A stretch of DNA of 64,000 nt from Methanobrevibacter sp. TLL-48-HuF1 (GCF_023617305.1 NZ_CP081485.1:1292501-1356500), one strand, 5' to 3'; counted from the first letter of the stretch, positions 36,596 through 46,151 are shown. Notes: generated from the sequence alone by a model not told the origin. Numbers and translations are program-made.

Positions 36596-36928
36596 TGATG
36601 TTTTCACTGTTTGAACCTTAAAAAGTAATACTTTTTTAGTTAAAATAGCTTTTTTTAAATATTTATTAAAATTTTGATAAAAATAAGTATTTTTTAAAAA
36701 TAAGTTCATTCCTTTAGGAATTACCAATTTGAGTGATTAATAGAGTGATTTTTTCCCTAAAGGCATTTAAAATGAACTTTTTTTTATTTGCATTAGCATA
36801 TTGTATATTTCATTTTATGTTATAAATAGCTATCGAAGTAATACTTTTTTCAGTATTTTGACTTATTTTTTTAATTTTCTCTTTGTCCTTTTTTTAAGCT
36901 TTTACAAGTGTAGTCGGGATATTTTTTA
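36596..36928. other. Intergenic region between coaB and flpA
   Basis: This is a 333-base AT-rich gap between converging genes. Its centre is filled by the long imperfect inverted repeat at 36702-36779. The remainder contains T runs but no reading frame, tRNA or clear C/D-box pair. Confidence 0.45.
36702..36779. repeat. Long two-part inverted repeat, possible RNA or terminator
   Basis: AAGTTCATT (36702-36710) pairs with AATGAACTT (36771-36779), and directly inside it CCTTTAGG (36711-36718) pairs with CCTAAAGG (36756-36763), leaving a seven-base bulge on the right side. The loop of about 37 bases contains GAGTGATT twice. A T run follows on the plus strand. It could terminate coaB and flpA transcription or be a small RNA. 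Confidence 0.6.
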
Positions 36929-37570
36929 TTAAAAATTTTTCTCTACTACAAATGCAATATGGTCTTTTTCGTAGGGTTCCAGTTTTACTTTTTCAATAAT
37001 TTTAAAACCATTTTCTCTTAATTTCTTCTCTTCTTCTTTAAAAATCTTTTTAGGCTTTTGTACAACATCAATACTTCTAGCTTTAATCATTAATATTCCT
37101 ATGGCATTATCTTTCCCTATTAAGTTCATATTTTTCATAAACAATTGACTTTGTGTTGGTTGAGCTACATCGCAGTATACAATGTCTGCTTTTTCAGTTA
37201 TATTCAAATAATTTTTAGGTTTGGTAGCATCTCCTAAAATCGGAGCAATATTAGTCCTTTGTCTGGCTAGTCTGACTAATTTTTTAGCTGTTGTTGGTGA
37301 AAATTCAACTGCATATATTTTTCCGTCAGTTACTATGTCTGAAATGTGTGAAACTGTTGTTCCAGTTGATGCACCTAAGTATAGGACTTTTGCATTTTCA
37401 GGAATCTCTAGTTTTTCTAATCCATTTAATAGAGCTGCAGCTAATTTTGACCTTCTGGGATTCCATATTCTGTATTCTTCATTTTCCTGAATTAATTCTT
37501 CCCCATAAACTGAAATTCCAGGTGTTAAATTTTTGGTAGCTATTTGTCCGTCCTTTAAATAAACTTTCAT
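36929..37570 (-). CDS. flpA: Fibrillarin-like rRNA/tRNA 2'-O-methyltransferase
   Basis: FlpA is the methyltransferase of archaeal C/D-box guide RNPs and methylates the 2'-OH of rRNA and tRNA. The 213-residue product has NPRRSKLAAALLNGLEKL, the SAM-binding VLYLGASTGTTVSHISDIV, VYCDVAQPTQ and the C-terminal YEKDHIAFVVEK. The length is that of archaeal fibrillarin. It starts three bases after nop5 and is co-transcribed with it, the usual archaeal arrangement. Confidence 0.95.
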   Translation of the reverse strand: MKVYLKDGQIATKNLTPGISVYGEELIQENEEYRIWNPRRSKLAAALLNGLEKLEIPENAKVLYLGASTGTTVSHISDIVTDGKIYAVEFSPTTAKKLVRLARQRTNIAPILGDATKPKNYLNITEKADIVYCDVAQPTQSQLFMKNMNLIGKDNAIGILMIKARSIDVVQKPKKIFKEEEKKLRENGFKIIEKVKLEPYEKDHIAFVVEKNF

Positions 37571-37573
37571 AGC

Positions 37574-38737
37574 TTATTTCCTCCTTTTATTTTTTCTTCT
37601 TTTTTTAGATTTCTGGTGTTTATTTTTAGATTTTGAGCGCTCTTCTTTTCGTTTTTTAGTAGTCTTTGTTGGAAATGGATTTTCTTTTTCTATCTGTTCT
37701 GCTTTTCTGATAAATTCTTCGTAAATATTCGGATCAAAATCTTTAGTGAAAATATCTTTTCTGCATGCCAGTGATATTTTAGATGCAAGCATTCTAGCTA
37801 TTTTTCCACGATTCCACCAGTTAGCTCCTCTAATTTGTGGATGCTGGTAAATTAAACCGTATTTTGGAGGTCTGTCACCACTTTTCAAATGTCTGAACAA
37901 TGCTTTTTCAGCACCCATTATCTGAACAGTACTTGAAGGATAAGTAGCTAATCTTTTAAGTCCTCCTGCATGGGATATTAATTTAGCACCAAGTGAAGCT
38001 CCAACTAACAGTTTCAAATTCGGTGCTAAGGATTCCATTTTATCTTCAATGTAATTTTCAATAGCTTTCCTGCTTTTTTGCAATTCATAAATGGAATTTG
38101 CATAATTATTCATTATGTCTAAATCCTTCTGATTAATTTCCTCATCATAATCAGGGTCTATTAAAAATACATCGGGTTTGGCTTGGATGATTTTTTCTTT
38201 AGTTTTGTTTTCAGCTATTAAACGGACATATGTTTCATTATTTTTAATTACATCCATTTCAGGGAAATACAAAGCATACCATTCTCTAATGCGTTCAATT
38301 AATTTGCTGATAGATTCATCAATTTCGTCAATGGAGTTTATAGCTTGAATAAGATGTTTATCTTCTGATTTTGATGCTTCTTTCATTTTAGCAATAGCTA
38401 ACTGCTGATAAACTTCCAGGCAGTTTTCATCAACAAATTTTTCTAAATTGCTTCTTAAATAATCTCCACCTGCATTAGGTGTTTTAATTTCTAATTTATC
38501 AAATGAATTTAAGCTGGAATAATCAGAGATTCTTTTATTTGATTCAATAATGATTTTATCATAGTCTTTTGAAACTTCTTCAATAATCTCTTTTTCCTGT
38601 GAATCTATTTTTTTATTTTCAATTTCCATCAGTGCAGTTACAATACTTTCTTTTGGAAATAATTTTTTTGCTATTAATTCAAAATCCTCATTAAAAGCTA
38701 AAAATCCCTTAATGCAATAGGTTATATAACATTCCAT
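37574..38737 (-). CDS. nop5: Nop5/Nop56-type C/D-box RNP core protein
   Basis: Nop5 bridges fibrillarin and L7Ae on guide RNAs. The 387-residue product has an N-terminal fibrillarin-binding part, a central coiled coil (about residues 110-190) and the Nop domain with APNLKLLVGASLGAKLISHA, YPSSTVQIMGAEKALFRHLK and PKYGLIYQHPQIRGA. It ends in a strongly basic Lys/Arg tail that probably contacts RNA. It is the first gene of a nop5-flpA pair. Confidence 0.95.
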   Translation of the reverse strand: MECYITYCIKGFLAFNEDFELIAKKLFPKESIVTALMEIENKKIDSQEKEIIEEVSKDYDKIIIESNKRISDYSSLNSFDKLEIKTPNAGGDYLRSNLEKFVDENCLEVYQQLAIAKMKEASKSEDKHLIQAINSIDEIDESISKLIERIREWYALYFPEMDVIKNNETYVRLIAENKTKEKIIQAKPDVFLIDPDYDEEINQKDLDIMNNYANSIYELQKSRKAIENYIEDKMESLAPNLKLLVGASLGAKLISHAGGLKRLATYPSSTVQIMGAEKALFRHLKSGDRPPKYGLIYQHPQIRGANWWNRGKIARMLASKISLACRKDIFTKDFDPNIYEEFIRKAEQIEKENPFPTKTTKKRKEERSKSKNKHQKSKKRRKNKRRK

Positions 38738-38871
38738 ATTTTTCCACTCAAAATGACTTTGTTAATTTAATACTAAATTTATTGTAACTGATATATTAAT
38801 ATAGAGAATTGCAAATATTTAATTGATTTAAAAGATATAGTTTAATTGAATATTTTGTGGAATTGGAAATC

Positions 38872-39429
38872 ATGACTAAAGCGAATTATAATAAAAAGAA
38901 ATTTCAGGACCTTAAAGAAACAATTGAGCTAAGAAATGCAGAAATTGATGAGCTTAATATGCAGTTAGCTACTAAGGATAAGGAAATTAACAAGTTTAAA
39001 AATTACATCACTAAACAAAAATATGAACTTAAAACACTGGAACTTAAAGTGGATAGTGAGATTAACAATGAAAAAGCTAAAATTAAAGAGTTGGATAATC
39101 TTCAACAGAAACTTAAAGAAAAACAAGATATAATTGATGATAAACAGGATCAGATAAAATATTTAAGAACTTTAATTGATGACTATAAATTGCAGATGCA
39201 TAATAATACTGAAAATCTTGAAATTCAGTTAAGAAAAATTTCAAAAACTTATGATGGACTTTTAGCACAAAAAGATTTAATAATTGAAAAACAGGATGAA
39301 AACATCAAATCTTTATTAAAAGATAAAGAAGAAATTATTAAATCTAATAAAACCAATGTAATAAGTTTAAAATTACAAAATGACAAATATCGTGAATTAA
39401 TTAAGAAATATGAAGAAAAACTTGATTAA
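38872..39429 (+). CDS. Predicted coiled-coil protein of unknown function
   Basis: The 185-residue product is almost wholly a charged, Lys/Glu/Leu-rich heptad sequence, with segments such as IELRNAEIDELNMQLATKDK and LRTLIDDYKLQMHNN. It has no membrane segment, no Cys and no recognisable domain. ATG at 38872 is preferred over GTG at 38857, since GGAA just upstream gives a weak but better-placed ribosome-binding site. It may be a structural or scaffold protein, but I do not recognise a family. It is divergent from nop5. Confidence 0.6.
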   Translation: MTKANYNKKKFQDLKETIELRNAEIDELNMQLATKDKEINKFKNYITKQKYELKTLELKVDSEINNEKAKIKELDNLQQKLKEKQDIIDDKQDQIKYLRTLIDDYKLQMHNNTENLEIQLRKISKTYDGLLAQKDLIIEKQDENIKSLLKDKEEIIKSNKTNVISLKLQNDKYRELIKKYEEKLD

Positions 39430-39488
39430 GAATGTATAAATGTTTTATAATACATAATTAATTTTATATAAAAAATTTTGGTGTAATC

Positions 39489-40400
39489 ATGTTGAGGACA
39501 AACGTTTGCGGAGTTGAATTTAGAAATCCTTTAATGTTAGCTGCAGGAGTTATGGGGAGTAATGCTTCTTCTATGAATTGGATTTTAAAATCTGGTGCAG
39601 CAGGTGTTGTTTCTAAATCTTTTTCTTTAGAACCTAATCCAGGTTATGTAAATCCTACAACTGTAGGTGTTGAATGTGGTATTATTAATGCTATTGGCCT
39701 TTCAAATCCTGGTGTAGAAAACTTTAAGGAAGAACTTAAAAGAATTGATAGAAAAGGAAATGTTTCAATAGCTTCAATTTATGGAGCAACTCCTGAGGAA
39801 TTTAGTAAGTTAGTTTTGGAAATTGGAGATTATGTTGATATGATTGAATTAAATATTTCATGTCCTCATGCTATGGAAGGTTATGGTGCATCTATTGGTC
39901 AGGATGCTAATTTAACTCATAAAATTGTTAGTGCTGCTAAGGATAGTGCAAATAAACCAATAATAGCTAAATTAACTCCGAATGTTACTGACATTGTTGA
40001 AATAGCTATGGCGGCTCAGGATGCAGGTGCAGACGCCTTGACTTTAATCAATTCATTAGGTCCTGGAATGAAAATCAATATTGATGTTGCAAAACCTGTT
40101 TTGTCAAATAAGTTCGGTGGAATGAGTGGTAAGGCTATAAAACCAATAGCTCTTCGTAATGTCTATACAGTTTATGATAATGTGGACATTCCAATTATTG
40201 GTGTTGGAGGAATTTCAAACTTTGAAGATGTTGTTGAATTTTTATTTGCTGGAGCCAGGGCAGTTCAGATTGGTACTGTTATTATGGTTGAAGGTGTAGA
40301 AGTATTTAGCAAAATTAACAAAGGTTTAGAAGAATTTATGAATAAAAAAGGTTACGGATCTATTGATGAAATGATTGGCCTTGCACATGAGGAGTTGTAA
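39489..40400 (+). CDS. pyrD: Dihydroorotate dehydrogenase, catalytic subunit (type 1B)
   Basis: PyrD oxidises dihydroorotate to orotate in pyrimidine synthesis. The 303-residue TIM-barrel product has NPLMLAAGVMGSN, GIINAIGLSNPGV, the active-site Cys in MIELNISCPHAME, KLTPNVTDI, LINSLGPGMKI and GVGGISNFEDVVEFLFAGA. A catalytic Cys rather than Ser marks class 1, and the adjacent pyrK marks type 1B, which passes electrons to NAD. GGTGTAATC precedes the ATG. Confidence 0.96.
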   Translation: MLRTNVCGVEFRNPLMLAAGVMGSNASSMNWILKSGAAGVVSKSFSLEPNPGYVNPTTVGVECGIINAIGLSNPGVENFKEELKRIDRKGNVSIASIYGATPEEFSKLVLEIGDYVDMIELNISCPHAMEGYGASIGQDANLTHKIVSAAKDSANKPIIAKLTPNVTDIVEIAMAAQDAGADALTLINSLGPGMKINIDVAKPVLSNKFGGMSGKAIKPIALRNVYTVYDNVDIPIIGVGGISNFEDVVEFLFAGARAVQIGTVIMVEGVEVFSKINKGLEEFMNKKGYGSIDEMIGLAHEEL

Positions 40401-40403
40401 TTT

Positions 40404-41210
40404 ATGAATGATGTTCCACAAATTGTTGAAATTAATGAAATAATTGAAGAGACTCCGACTATTAAAACTTTTATCTTTGATTGGGATATGGATAAGTTTG
40501 GTGTTCCTTCTCCGGGGGAATTTGTAATGGTTTGGAACTTCCATAATGAAAAACCAATGTCTATTTCTTTAATTGACAAAGAAAATTCAAGATTAGCTAT
40601 CAGTGTTAAAAATGTTGGTGAATTTTCATCACAGCTTCATGATTTGAAAGTTGGAGATAAAATAGGTATTCGAGGCAGCTATGGAAACGGATTTTCAAAT
40701 GGTTTAACTAATAAAAAAATTTTAGCTATTGGTGGTGGGGTTGGAATGGCTCCGATTAATGCAATAGCTAGTGATTTACTTAAGAAAGGCAATTCTGTCG
40801 ATGTCGTTCCGGCAGCTGTTACAAAAGATGAATTATTGTTTATGGATTCATTAGAAAAATCCGGTGCTGATATTTATCCATGTACTGATGATGGAAGTTT
40901 TGGCTTTGAAGGATTTGCAACAGATTGTACTGTAAGTTTACTTGAAGATAAGTCTTATGATTTTGCATTTGTTTGCGGTCCTGAGATAATGATGAAAGGG
41001 ATCTATGAAATACTTGAAGATGCTGAAATAACTGCAGAATATTCTCTAGAGAGATACATGAAATGTGCCTTAGGTATATGTGGTCAGTGTTGTGTTGATA
41101 ATACTGGGTGGAGAATTTGTGTAGAGGGTCCGGTTTTTAAAAATGAGAAAATAGAAGAAATTTCAGAGTTTGGAAAATACAGAAGAAATGCTGCAGGAAT
41201 AAAACAGTAA
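40404..41210 (+). CDS. pyrK: Dihydroorotate dehydrogenase electron-transfer subunit
   Basis: PyrK carries FAD and a [2Fe-2S] cluster and moves electrons from PyrD to NAD. The 268-residue product has an FAD-binding barrel (PGEFVMVWNFHNEKPMSISL), a nucleotide-binding half starting LAIGGGVGMAPINAI, and the cluster motif MKCALGICGQCCVDNTGWRI followed by C at the end. The gene starts three bases after pyrD. Confidence 0.95.
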   Translation: MNDVPQIVEINEIIEETPTIKTFIFDWDMDKFGVPSPGEFVMVWNFHNEKPMSISLIDKENSRLAISVKNVGEFSSQLHDLKVGDKIGIRGSYGNGFSNGLTNKKILAIGGGVGMAPINAIASDLLKKGNSVDVVPAAVTKDELLFMDSLEKSGADIYPCTDDGSFGFEGFATDCTVSLLEDKSYDFAFVCGPEIMMKGIYEILEDAEITAEYSLERYMKCALGICGQCCVDNTGWRICVEGPVFKNEKIEEISEFGKYRRNAAGIKQ

Positions 41211-41225
41211 TTAAATGTGATTCTA

Positions 41226-42272
41226 ATGGAAAAAGACTTAAAAGAATATATAACTCCTCCAGTACTGTTAGTATTGTTCCTGCTTGGAATATCAGTAATG
41301 ATTGTATCTCCAGTTTTGAATATGGTTATACTGGGGGCTATATTAGCTTATGCTATTCGCCCATTAGCTAGAAAAATAACTTCTAAAATAAAAATCAAAT
41401 CAATTTCTATTTTTCTGGCTGTAATTTTAGTTATGATTCCATTGGTTATTTTAATTGCATATGTCATTTCAGTAATATCTGGTGTTTTATCTGAGGTATT
41501 GATAGTTAATCCAACTGGATTTAACTTAAATTTGGATACTATAATTAATCAGATGATTAATAACTTACCTGCTGATGTAAGTTCAAGTATTGATGCTGCA
41601 ACAATTAAATCATCTTTATCTACTTTCATAACTGATATAGGAAATGTTATATTGGATTATATTGTAAGTTTAGCTAGTAAACTTCTTTCAATTTCTGTAG
41701 ATCTATTTATATTATTTGCATCAATATATTACTTTATTCGAGATGGGGACAAATGTTATAATTTTGTTGAATCATTTATACCTCGGGAAAGTAAGGATTT
41801 CTTTACAAGAACCGTAAATTCTGTTAAAGATGTTTTAAAAAGTATATTTTATGGACATTTTTTAACTTCTTTAATTATTGGTATTATTGCAGCTATAGGG
41901 TATTCATTGCTTGGATATTCTCAGGGTGTATTTTTAGGTGTGATTACAGGTATTTTCCAGTTAATTCCAGTATTCGGGCCTTGGCCGATTTATTGGACAT
42001 TAGCTATTGTAGATTTACTTTCTGGAAATTATGTAAGGGTTGTAATAGTACTTTTATTTGGATTTTTCCTTAGTTTAAGTGATATGTATATTCGACCGGC
42101 TTTGTCCAGCCATTATGCAGATATTCATCCTTTAATTTTACTTATAGGGTTTTTAGCAGGTCCATTAGTTTACGGAATTGTTGGATTTATTTTAGGCCCG
42201 TTAATATTAGGTATAACTTATGCTGTTTTGGATAACTTCAGAATAGAACTTAATAAAAGCAAAGGGGAATAA
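41226..42272 (+). CDS. AI-2E family (UPF0118) membrane transporter
   Basis: The 348-residue product has about eight helices with the family pattern: two N-terminal helices (LVLFLLGISVMIVSPVLN, ILAYAIRPLA), a soluble middle, GHFLTSLIIGIIAAIGY, the characteristic GIFQLIPVFGPWPIYW and a C-terminal FILGPLILGITYAVLD. Members have been linked to AI-2 export or to cation/proton exchange; the substrate here is unknown. ATG at 41226 follows GTGATT. It begins 15 bases after pyrK and ends three bases before polB1. Confidence 0.88.
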   Translation: MEKDLKEYITPPVLLVLFLLGISVMIVSPVLNMVILGAILAYAIRPLARKITSKIKIKSISIFLAVILVMIPLVILIAYVISVISGVLSEVLIVNPTGFNLNLDTIINQMINNLPADVSSSIDAATIKSSLSTFITDIGNVILDYIVSLASKLLSISVDLFILFASIYYFIRDGDKCYNFVESFIPRESKDFFTRTVNSVKDVLKSIFYGHFLTSLIIGIIAAIGYSLLGYSQGVFLGVITGIFQLIPVFGPWPIYWTLAIVDLLSGNYVRVVIVLLFGFFLSLSDMYIRPALSSHYADIHPLILLIGFLAGPLVYGIVGFILGPLILGITYAVLDNFRIELNKSKGE

Positions 42273-42275
42273 ACA

Positions 42276-44063
42276 ATGGAAAAAAATGTTGTTATTTTAG
42301 ATATTGACTATGTTACTTATGAAAATAAGCCTGTAATTCGTTTATTTTCAAAAGATAAAGATAAAAATATAGTTTTATTGGATGATAGCTTTGAGCCTTA
42401 TTTGTATGTCGCTCCTAAAGATAATGTTAAAAAGTGTCAGGAACAGATTCTGGATACTTTAGATGGTATACATATTGAAGAGGTTATTAAAAAGGATTTT
42501 CAGGTGGAAAAAACATTTTTAAAAGTGACTTTTTTAAATCCTCAGGAATTAGCTAAAAACAGGGATGCTTTACGTGATTTGGATCAGGTGGACCATATAA
42601 GAGAACATGATATTCCTTTTTATAGAAGATATTTAATTGACCGTGATGTTATTCCAATGACTGAAGTTAAAGCCTGCGGGGAAAAAATCGATTCTTTTTT
42701 AAATTTGGATTCTAAAAAACACGATTTGGAAATTATTAAACTTACCAAACCTCTTGAAAGAGTGGGGGATGATTTACAGGATTTCAGAATCTTAAGTTTT
42801 GATTTGGAAGTTAGGAATCCTCATGGAATGCCGAATTCTGAAGTTGATGAAATAATTATGATTGGAGTTGCCAGTAATTTTGGAATAAATCAGGTTATTT
42901 CAACTAAAACAAATTCCGAAGACAGAGATGACTTTGTTAATCAGGTAGCATCTGAAAAAGAAATGATTGAAACATTTATTGACATAGTTAAAAAAAGCAA
43001 TGTTGATATTATTGTAGGATATAATTCTGATAATTTTGACTTTCCATATCTTAAGGATAGAGCTAAAAGTCATGGTATTGACCTGGATTTGGGAATGGAT
43101 GATTCTAATATTAAATTTATTAGAAGGGGTTTTGCAAATGCAGCATCTTTTAAAGGTTTAATCCATGTTGATTTGTATCTTGTTATGAGAAGATACATGA
43201 CTCTGGAAAGATATACTTTAGAAAGAGTTTATTATGAATTATTCGGGGAAGAAAAGGTCGATGTTCCTGGAGAGCATATTTGGGAGTATTGGGATAGTGA
43301 TTCAACACAATTGGACGATTTATTTGATTATTCTTTAGATGATGTTGTCTCCACTTTAAAAATTGCTCAGCAGACACTTCCGCTTAATCTGGAACTTACC
43401 CGTATTGTAGGTCAGCCTCTTTTTGACTTAAGTCGTATGGCTACTGGTCAGCAAGCTGAATGGTTTTTAGTTAAGGAAGCATATTTTGACAATGAGGTTG
43501 TACCAAACAAGCCTGGAGGGTCAAACTTTGCAATTAGGGCAGCTGAAGAAGATAATGAAGGGGGATATGTTAAAGAACCTGAAATTGGATTACATGAAAA
43601 TTTAGTGCAGTTCGATTTTAGAAGTCTGTATCCAAGTATAATTATTTCAAAAAACATTTCTCCAGACATGCTGGTTGTTGGAGATGTTGAAAATAGGGAA
43701 GATTACAATATTTCTCCTGAACATGATTTAAAATTTAAAAAGAATCCGAAAGGTTTTATTCCATCAGTTATATCTAAAATTCTCAATGAAAGATTTAAAA
43801 TTAAAAAAGCTATGAAAGCATCTGTTGATCCTACTGAAAAAAAGACGTTGGATGTGCAGCAACATGCTATAAAAAGATTAGCTAATACTATGTATGGTAT
43901 TTATGGTTTTCCCCGCTTCAGATGGTATTCTTATGAATGTGCAAAAGCTATTACTTCATGGGGCAGGCAATATATTAAAAGAGCAATGAAAAAAGCAGAA
44001 GATTATGGTTTTTATGCAATATATGCAGATACTGATGGTTTTTATGCTAAATATAAAAAATAG
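42276..44063 (+). CDS. polB1: Family-B DNA polymerase, large part of a split enzyme (PolB1)
   Basis: The 595-residue product covers the N-terminal, exonuclease and most of the polymerase domain. The exonuclease motifs are LSFDLEVRNP, VGYNSDNFDFPYL and YSLDDVVSTL. Polymerase motif A is DFRSLYPSIIIS, motif B KRLANTMYGIYGFPRF, and motif C YADTDG. The protein stops only about seven residues after motif C, so the thumb is missing. In Methanobacteriales the polymerase is known to be encoded as two genes with this break; the small partner is not in this window. A palindrome follows the stop. Confidence 0.92.
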   Translation: MEKNVVILDIDYVTYENKPVIRLFSKDKDKNIVLLDDSFEPYLYVAPKDNVKKCQEQILDTLDGIHIEEVIKKDFQVEKTFLKVTFLNPQELAKNRDALRDLDQVDHIREHDIPFYRRYLIDRDVIPMTEVKACGEKIDSFLNLDSKKHDLEIIKLTKPLERVGDDLQDFRILSFDLEVRNPHGMPNSEVDEIIMIGVASNFGINQVISTKTNSEDRDDFVNQVASEKEMIETFIDIVKKSNVDIIVGYNSDNFDFPYLKDRAKSHGIDLDLGMDDSNIKFIRRGFANAASFKGLIHVDLYLVMRRYMTLERYTLERVYYELFGEEKVDVPGEHIWEYWDSDSTQLDDLFDYSLDDVVSTLKIAQQTLPLNLELTRIVGQPLFDLSRMATGQQAEWFLVKEAYFDNEVVPNKPGGSNFAIRAAEEDNEGGYVKEPEIGLHENLVQFDFRSLYPSIIISKNISPDMLVVGDVENREDYNISPEHDLKFKKNPKGFIPSVISKILNERFKIKKAMKASVDPTEKKTLDVQQHAIKRLANTMYGIYGFPRFRWYSYECAKAITSWGRQYIKRAMKKAEDYGFYAIYADTDGFYAKYKK

Positions 44064-44064
44064 T

Positions 44065-44084
44065 GAAGAATAAATTTATTCTTC
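44065..44084. terminator. 20-base perfect palindrome between polB1 and comC
   Basis: The ten bases GAAGAATAAA are followed directly by their reverse complement TTTATTCTTC. The palindrome starts after the polB1 stop and covers the comC stop codon. It probably serves as a shared 3' signal for two converging genes; as double-stranded DNA it could also bind a dimeric protein. Confidence 0.55.
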
Positions 44085-45104
44085 TAAGTAGGAATCAAAG
44101 TCGATATCTAAATCGTCACAGATTTCTTTTAATTGTTCATATAATTTTTCATCTATTTCCATTCCATTAGCTTCAGCATTAGCTATTTTTTTAACTTCTA
44201 AATCTCCTGGAATTGAAACATTTTCTCCTGCAGCTCTTGCCTGATTACAGAAATCTGTAGTTTTTGCTTTGAAATCTTCCATTGAACCGAATTTACTTGG
44301 ATCAATAGCTATGTATAAATCTCCTTTTGTACAGTTTTTAGTTGGTGAAGCTGTACCAGTTACTCCTTTTCCATATTCAGCATTTACTAAAGGTCCGGTT
44401 AAAATTTCAATCATAAATGCTAATGCATATCCTTTAAATCCACCAAATGCTAAAATTGAACCTTCAAGGGCAGCTTCTGGATCAGTTGTTGGGTTTCCGT
44501 CTTTATCAAGTGCCCAACCTTCAGGTAATTCTAATCCTTTTCTTTTTGATTCTAATATTTTTCCACGTGCAGTAACTGATGTAGCCATATCTACTGCAAT
44601 GTATGAATCACTTGGAATACCGATAGCGATTGGGTTTGTTCCAATAAGTGCTTCACTTGCACCAAATGGAGCAATTGCAGGATCAGTATTTGCAAGTACA
44701 GTTCCAATAACTCCTTCTTTAACTGCAATATCTGAGTAAAATCCAGTTACTCCGAAATGGTTTGAATTGTGTACACCTACACATCCGATACCTACTTCTT
44801 TAGCTTTTTTTACAGCTAATTTCATAGCTTTATATGCAACAGCTTGTCCAAATCCGCTGTTACCATTTATTAAAGCAATAGCAGGAGTTTCTTTTTCAAT
44901 AGTTATGTTATCTTTTAAGTTTATAGTTCCTGATTCAATACTAATCAAGTATTGTGGGAATCTGCCAAGTCCGTGTGAAGTAAATCCTTTTAAATCTGCA
45001 TCAATTGTAGCTTCTGCTACCAATTCGCTGTCTTCTTCGCTAGCTCCTAATTTTTTTAATATTTCTTTTACAAGAGCTATTTCATTATCTTTCATTATTT
45101 TCAT
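44076..45104 (-). CDS. comC: L-sulfolactate dehydrogenase / malate dehydrogenase-family enzyme
   Basis: ComC oxidises sulfolactate to sulfopyruvate in coenzyme M synthesis; close relatives act on malate. The 342-residue product belongs to the LDH2/malate family (not the Rossmann MDH family): DADLKGFTSHGLGRFPQYL, CVGVHNSNHFGVTGFYSDI, PIAIGIPSDSYIAVDMATS and FGGFKGYALAFMIEILTGPL. AAGGAG nine bases upstream of the ATG supports the start. The comB gene lies about 16 kb away in this window. Confidence 0.88.
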   Translation of the reverse strand: MKIMKDNEIALVKEILKKLGASEEDSELVAEATIDADLKGFTSHGLGRFPQYLISIESGTINLKDNITIEKETPAIALINGNSGFGQAVAYKAMKLAVKKAKEVGIGCVGVHNSNHFGVTGFYSDIAVKEGVIGTVLANTDPAIAPFGASEALIGTNPIAIGIPSDSYIAVDMATSVTARGKILESKRKGLELPEGWALDKDGNPTTDPEAALEGSILAFGGFKGYALAFMIEILTGPLVNAEYGKGVTGTASPTKNCTKGDLYIAIDPSKFGSMEDFKAKTTDFCNQARAAGENVSIPGDLEVKKIANAEANGMEIDEKLYEQLKEICDDLDIDFDSYLEE

Positions 45105-45131
45105 GTTTTCACTCTCCTTATAGTTATTGAA

Positions 45132-46151
45132 TCAGTATGTAACTTCGCTGCCTTCAAAAGTTTTAACGGTAATTTTTTCATCATCAGTTACTTTACCGAT
45201 AATTTGGCAGTTACAGTATTCTTTTAAAGTTTTCATTATTTTTTCAGCTTCATTTTCACTGGTAATTACAACAAAACCGACACCCATATTGAAAACTTTG
45301 TACATTTCTTCAAGAGGGACATTTTGTTGGTATATGAGTTTAAATATTTCTGGAGCCTCTGGAAGGTCATAAATATTATATCCCACACCTTTTTTCAAGC
45401 GTCTAAGGTTAGTAAAACCTCCACCAGTTATATGTGCTAATCCATGAATTTCGTATTCTTCTTTAAATAAAGCAACTATTGGTTTGACATATAATTCAGT
45501 TGGTCTTATTAATTCTTCTCCGATAGTTGTATCACAATTAGGCATTTTGTCATCGATTGAAAAGCCGCCATCATCAAATAATGCTTTTCTAGCTAAACTA
45601 TATCCGTTTGAATGGATACCATTACTTTCAATGCCTATTAAAACGTCTCCAGCTTCAATATCTTCTCCAGTAATAATTTTATCCACATCTACAAAACCTA
45701 TTCCGGTTCCAGCTAAATCAAAGTCTTTTATTATTCCCGGAAGTGATGCAGTTTCCCCACCAATTATTGAAATTCTGGATTCTTTTGCTCCTGTTACAAG
45801 ACCTTCAGCTATTTCTTCGGCTCTTTCAGGATCAGGTTGTTCTACTGCAAGATAATCTACTAGTGCTATTGGTTCTGCACCGACACAAAGAATATCATTT
45901 ACAACCATAGCTATGCAATCTATACCTACAGTATTGTATTTGTTCATCATTTCAGCAATTAAAATTTTACTGCCTACTCCGTCAGTACTCATTGCAATAG
46001 CTTTATCGCCTAATCTAACTAAAGCAGCATAATGTCCGCTATCAGTTATTATATCTCTATATTCCAATGTTGATTTAAGTTTTGATGCAAGTTTTGAAAC
46101 AGTAACTGCTTCAAGGTCAATATCAACACCGGATTCTGAATAAGTAACCAT
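45132..46151 (-). CDS. purM: Phosphoribosylformylglycinamidine cyclo-ligase (AIR synthetase)
   Basis: PurM closes the imidazole ring in purine synthesis, using ATP. The 339-residue product has [70 protein letters not shown] and [13 protein letters not shown], with full length for the family. It is encoded 27 bases upstream of comC on the same strand and may be co-transcribed with it. Confidence 0.96.
   Translation of the reverse strand: MVTYSESGVDIDLEAVTVSKLASKLKSTLEYRDIITDSGHYAALVRLGDKAIAMSTDGVGSKILIAEMMNKYNTVGIDCIAMVVNDILCVGAEPIALVDYLAVEQPDPERAEEIAEGLVTGAKESRISIIGGETASLPGIIKDFDLAGTGIGFVDVDKIITGEDIEAGDVLIGIESNGIHSNGYSLARKALFDDGGFSIDDKMPNCDTTIGEELIRPTELYVKPIVALFKEEYEIHGLAHITGGGFTNLRRLKKGVGYNIYDLPEAPEIFKLIYQQNVPLEEMYKVFNMGVGFVVITSENEAEKIMKTLKEYCNCQIIGKVTDDEKITVKTFEGSEVTY

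Noticed and set aside
36596-36928. C/D-box guide RNA near flpA and nop5
   Set aside because: No paired C (RTGATGA) and D (CTGA) boxes at suitable spacing; only a partial GTGATG near 36596.
42276-44063. polB1 as a truncated pseudogene
   Set aside because: All exonuclease and polymerase motifs are intact, and the break after motif C is the known split form of this order.
44269-45372. Long open frames on the plus strand opposite comC and purM
   Set aside because: They are shadows of well-conserved minus-strand genes and have no ribosome-binding sites or family motifs.
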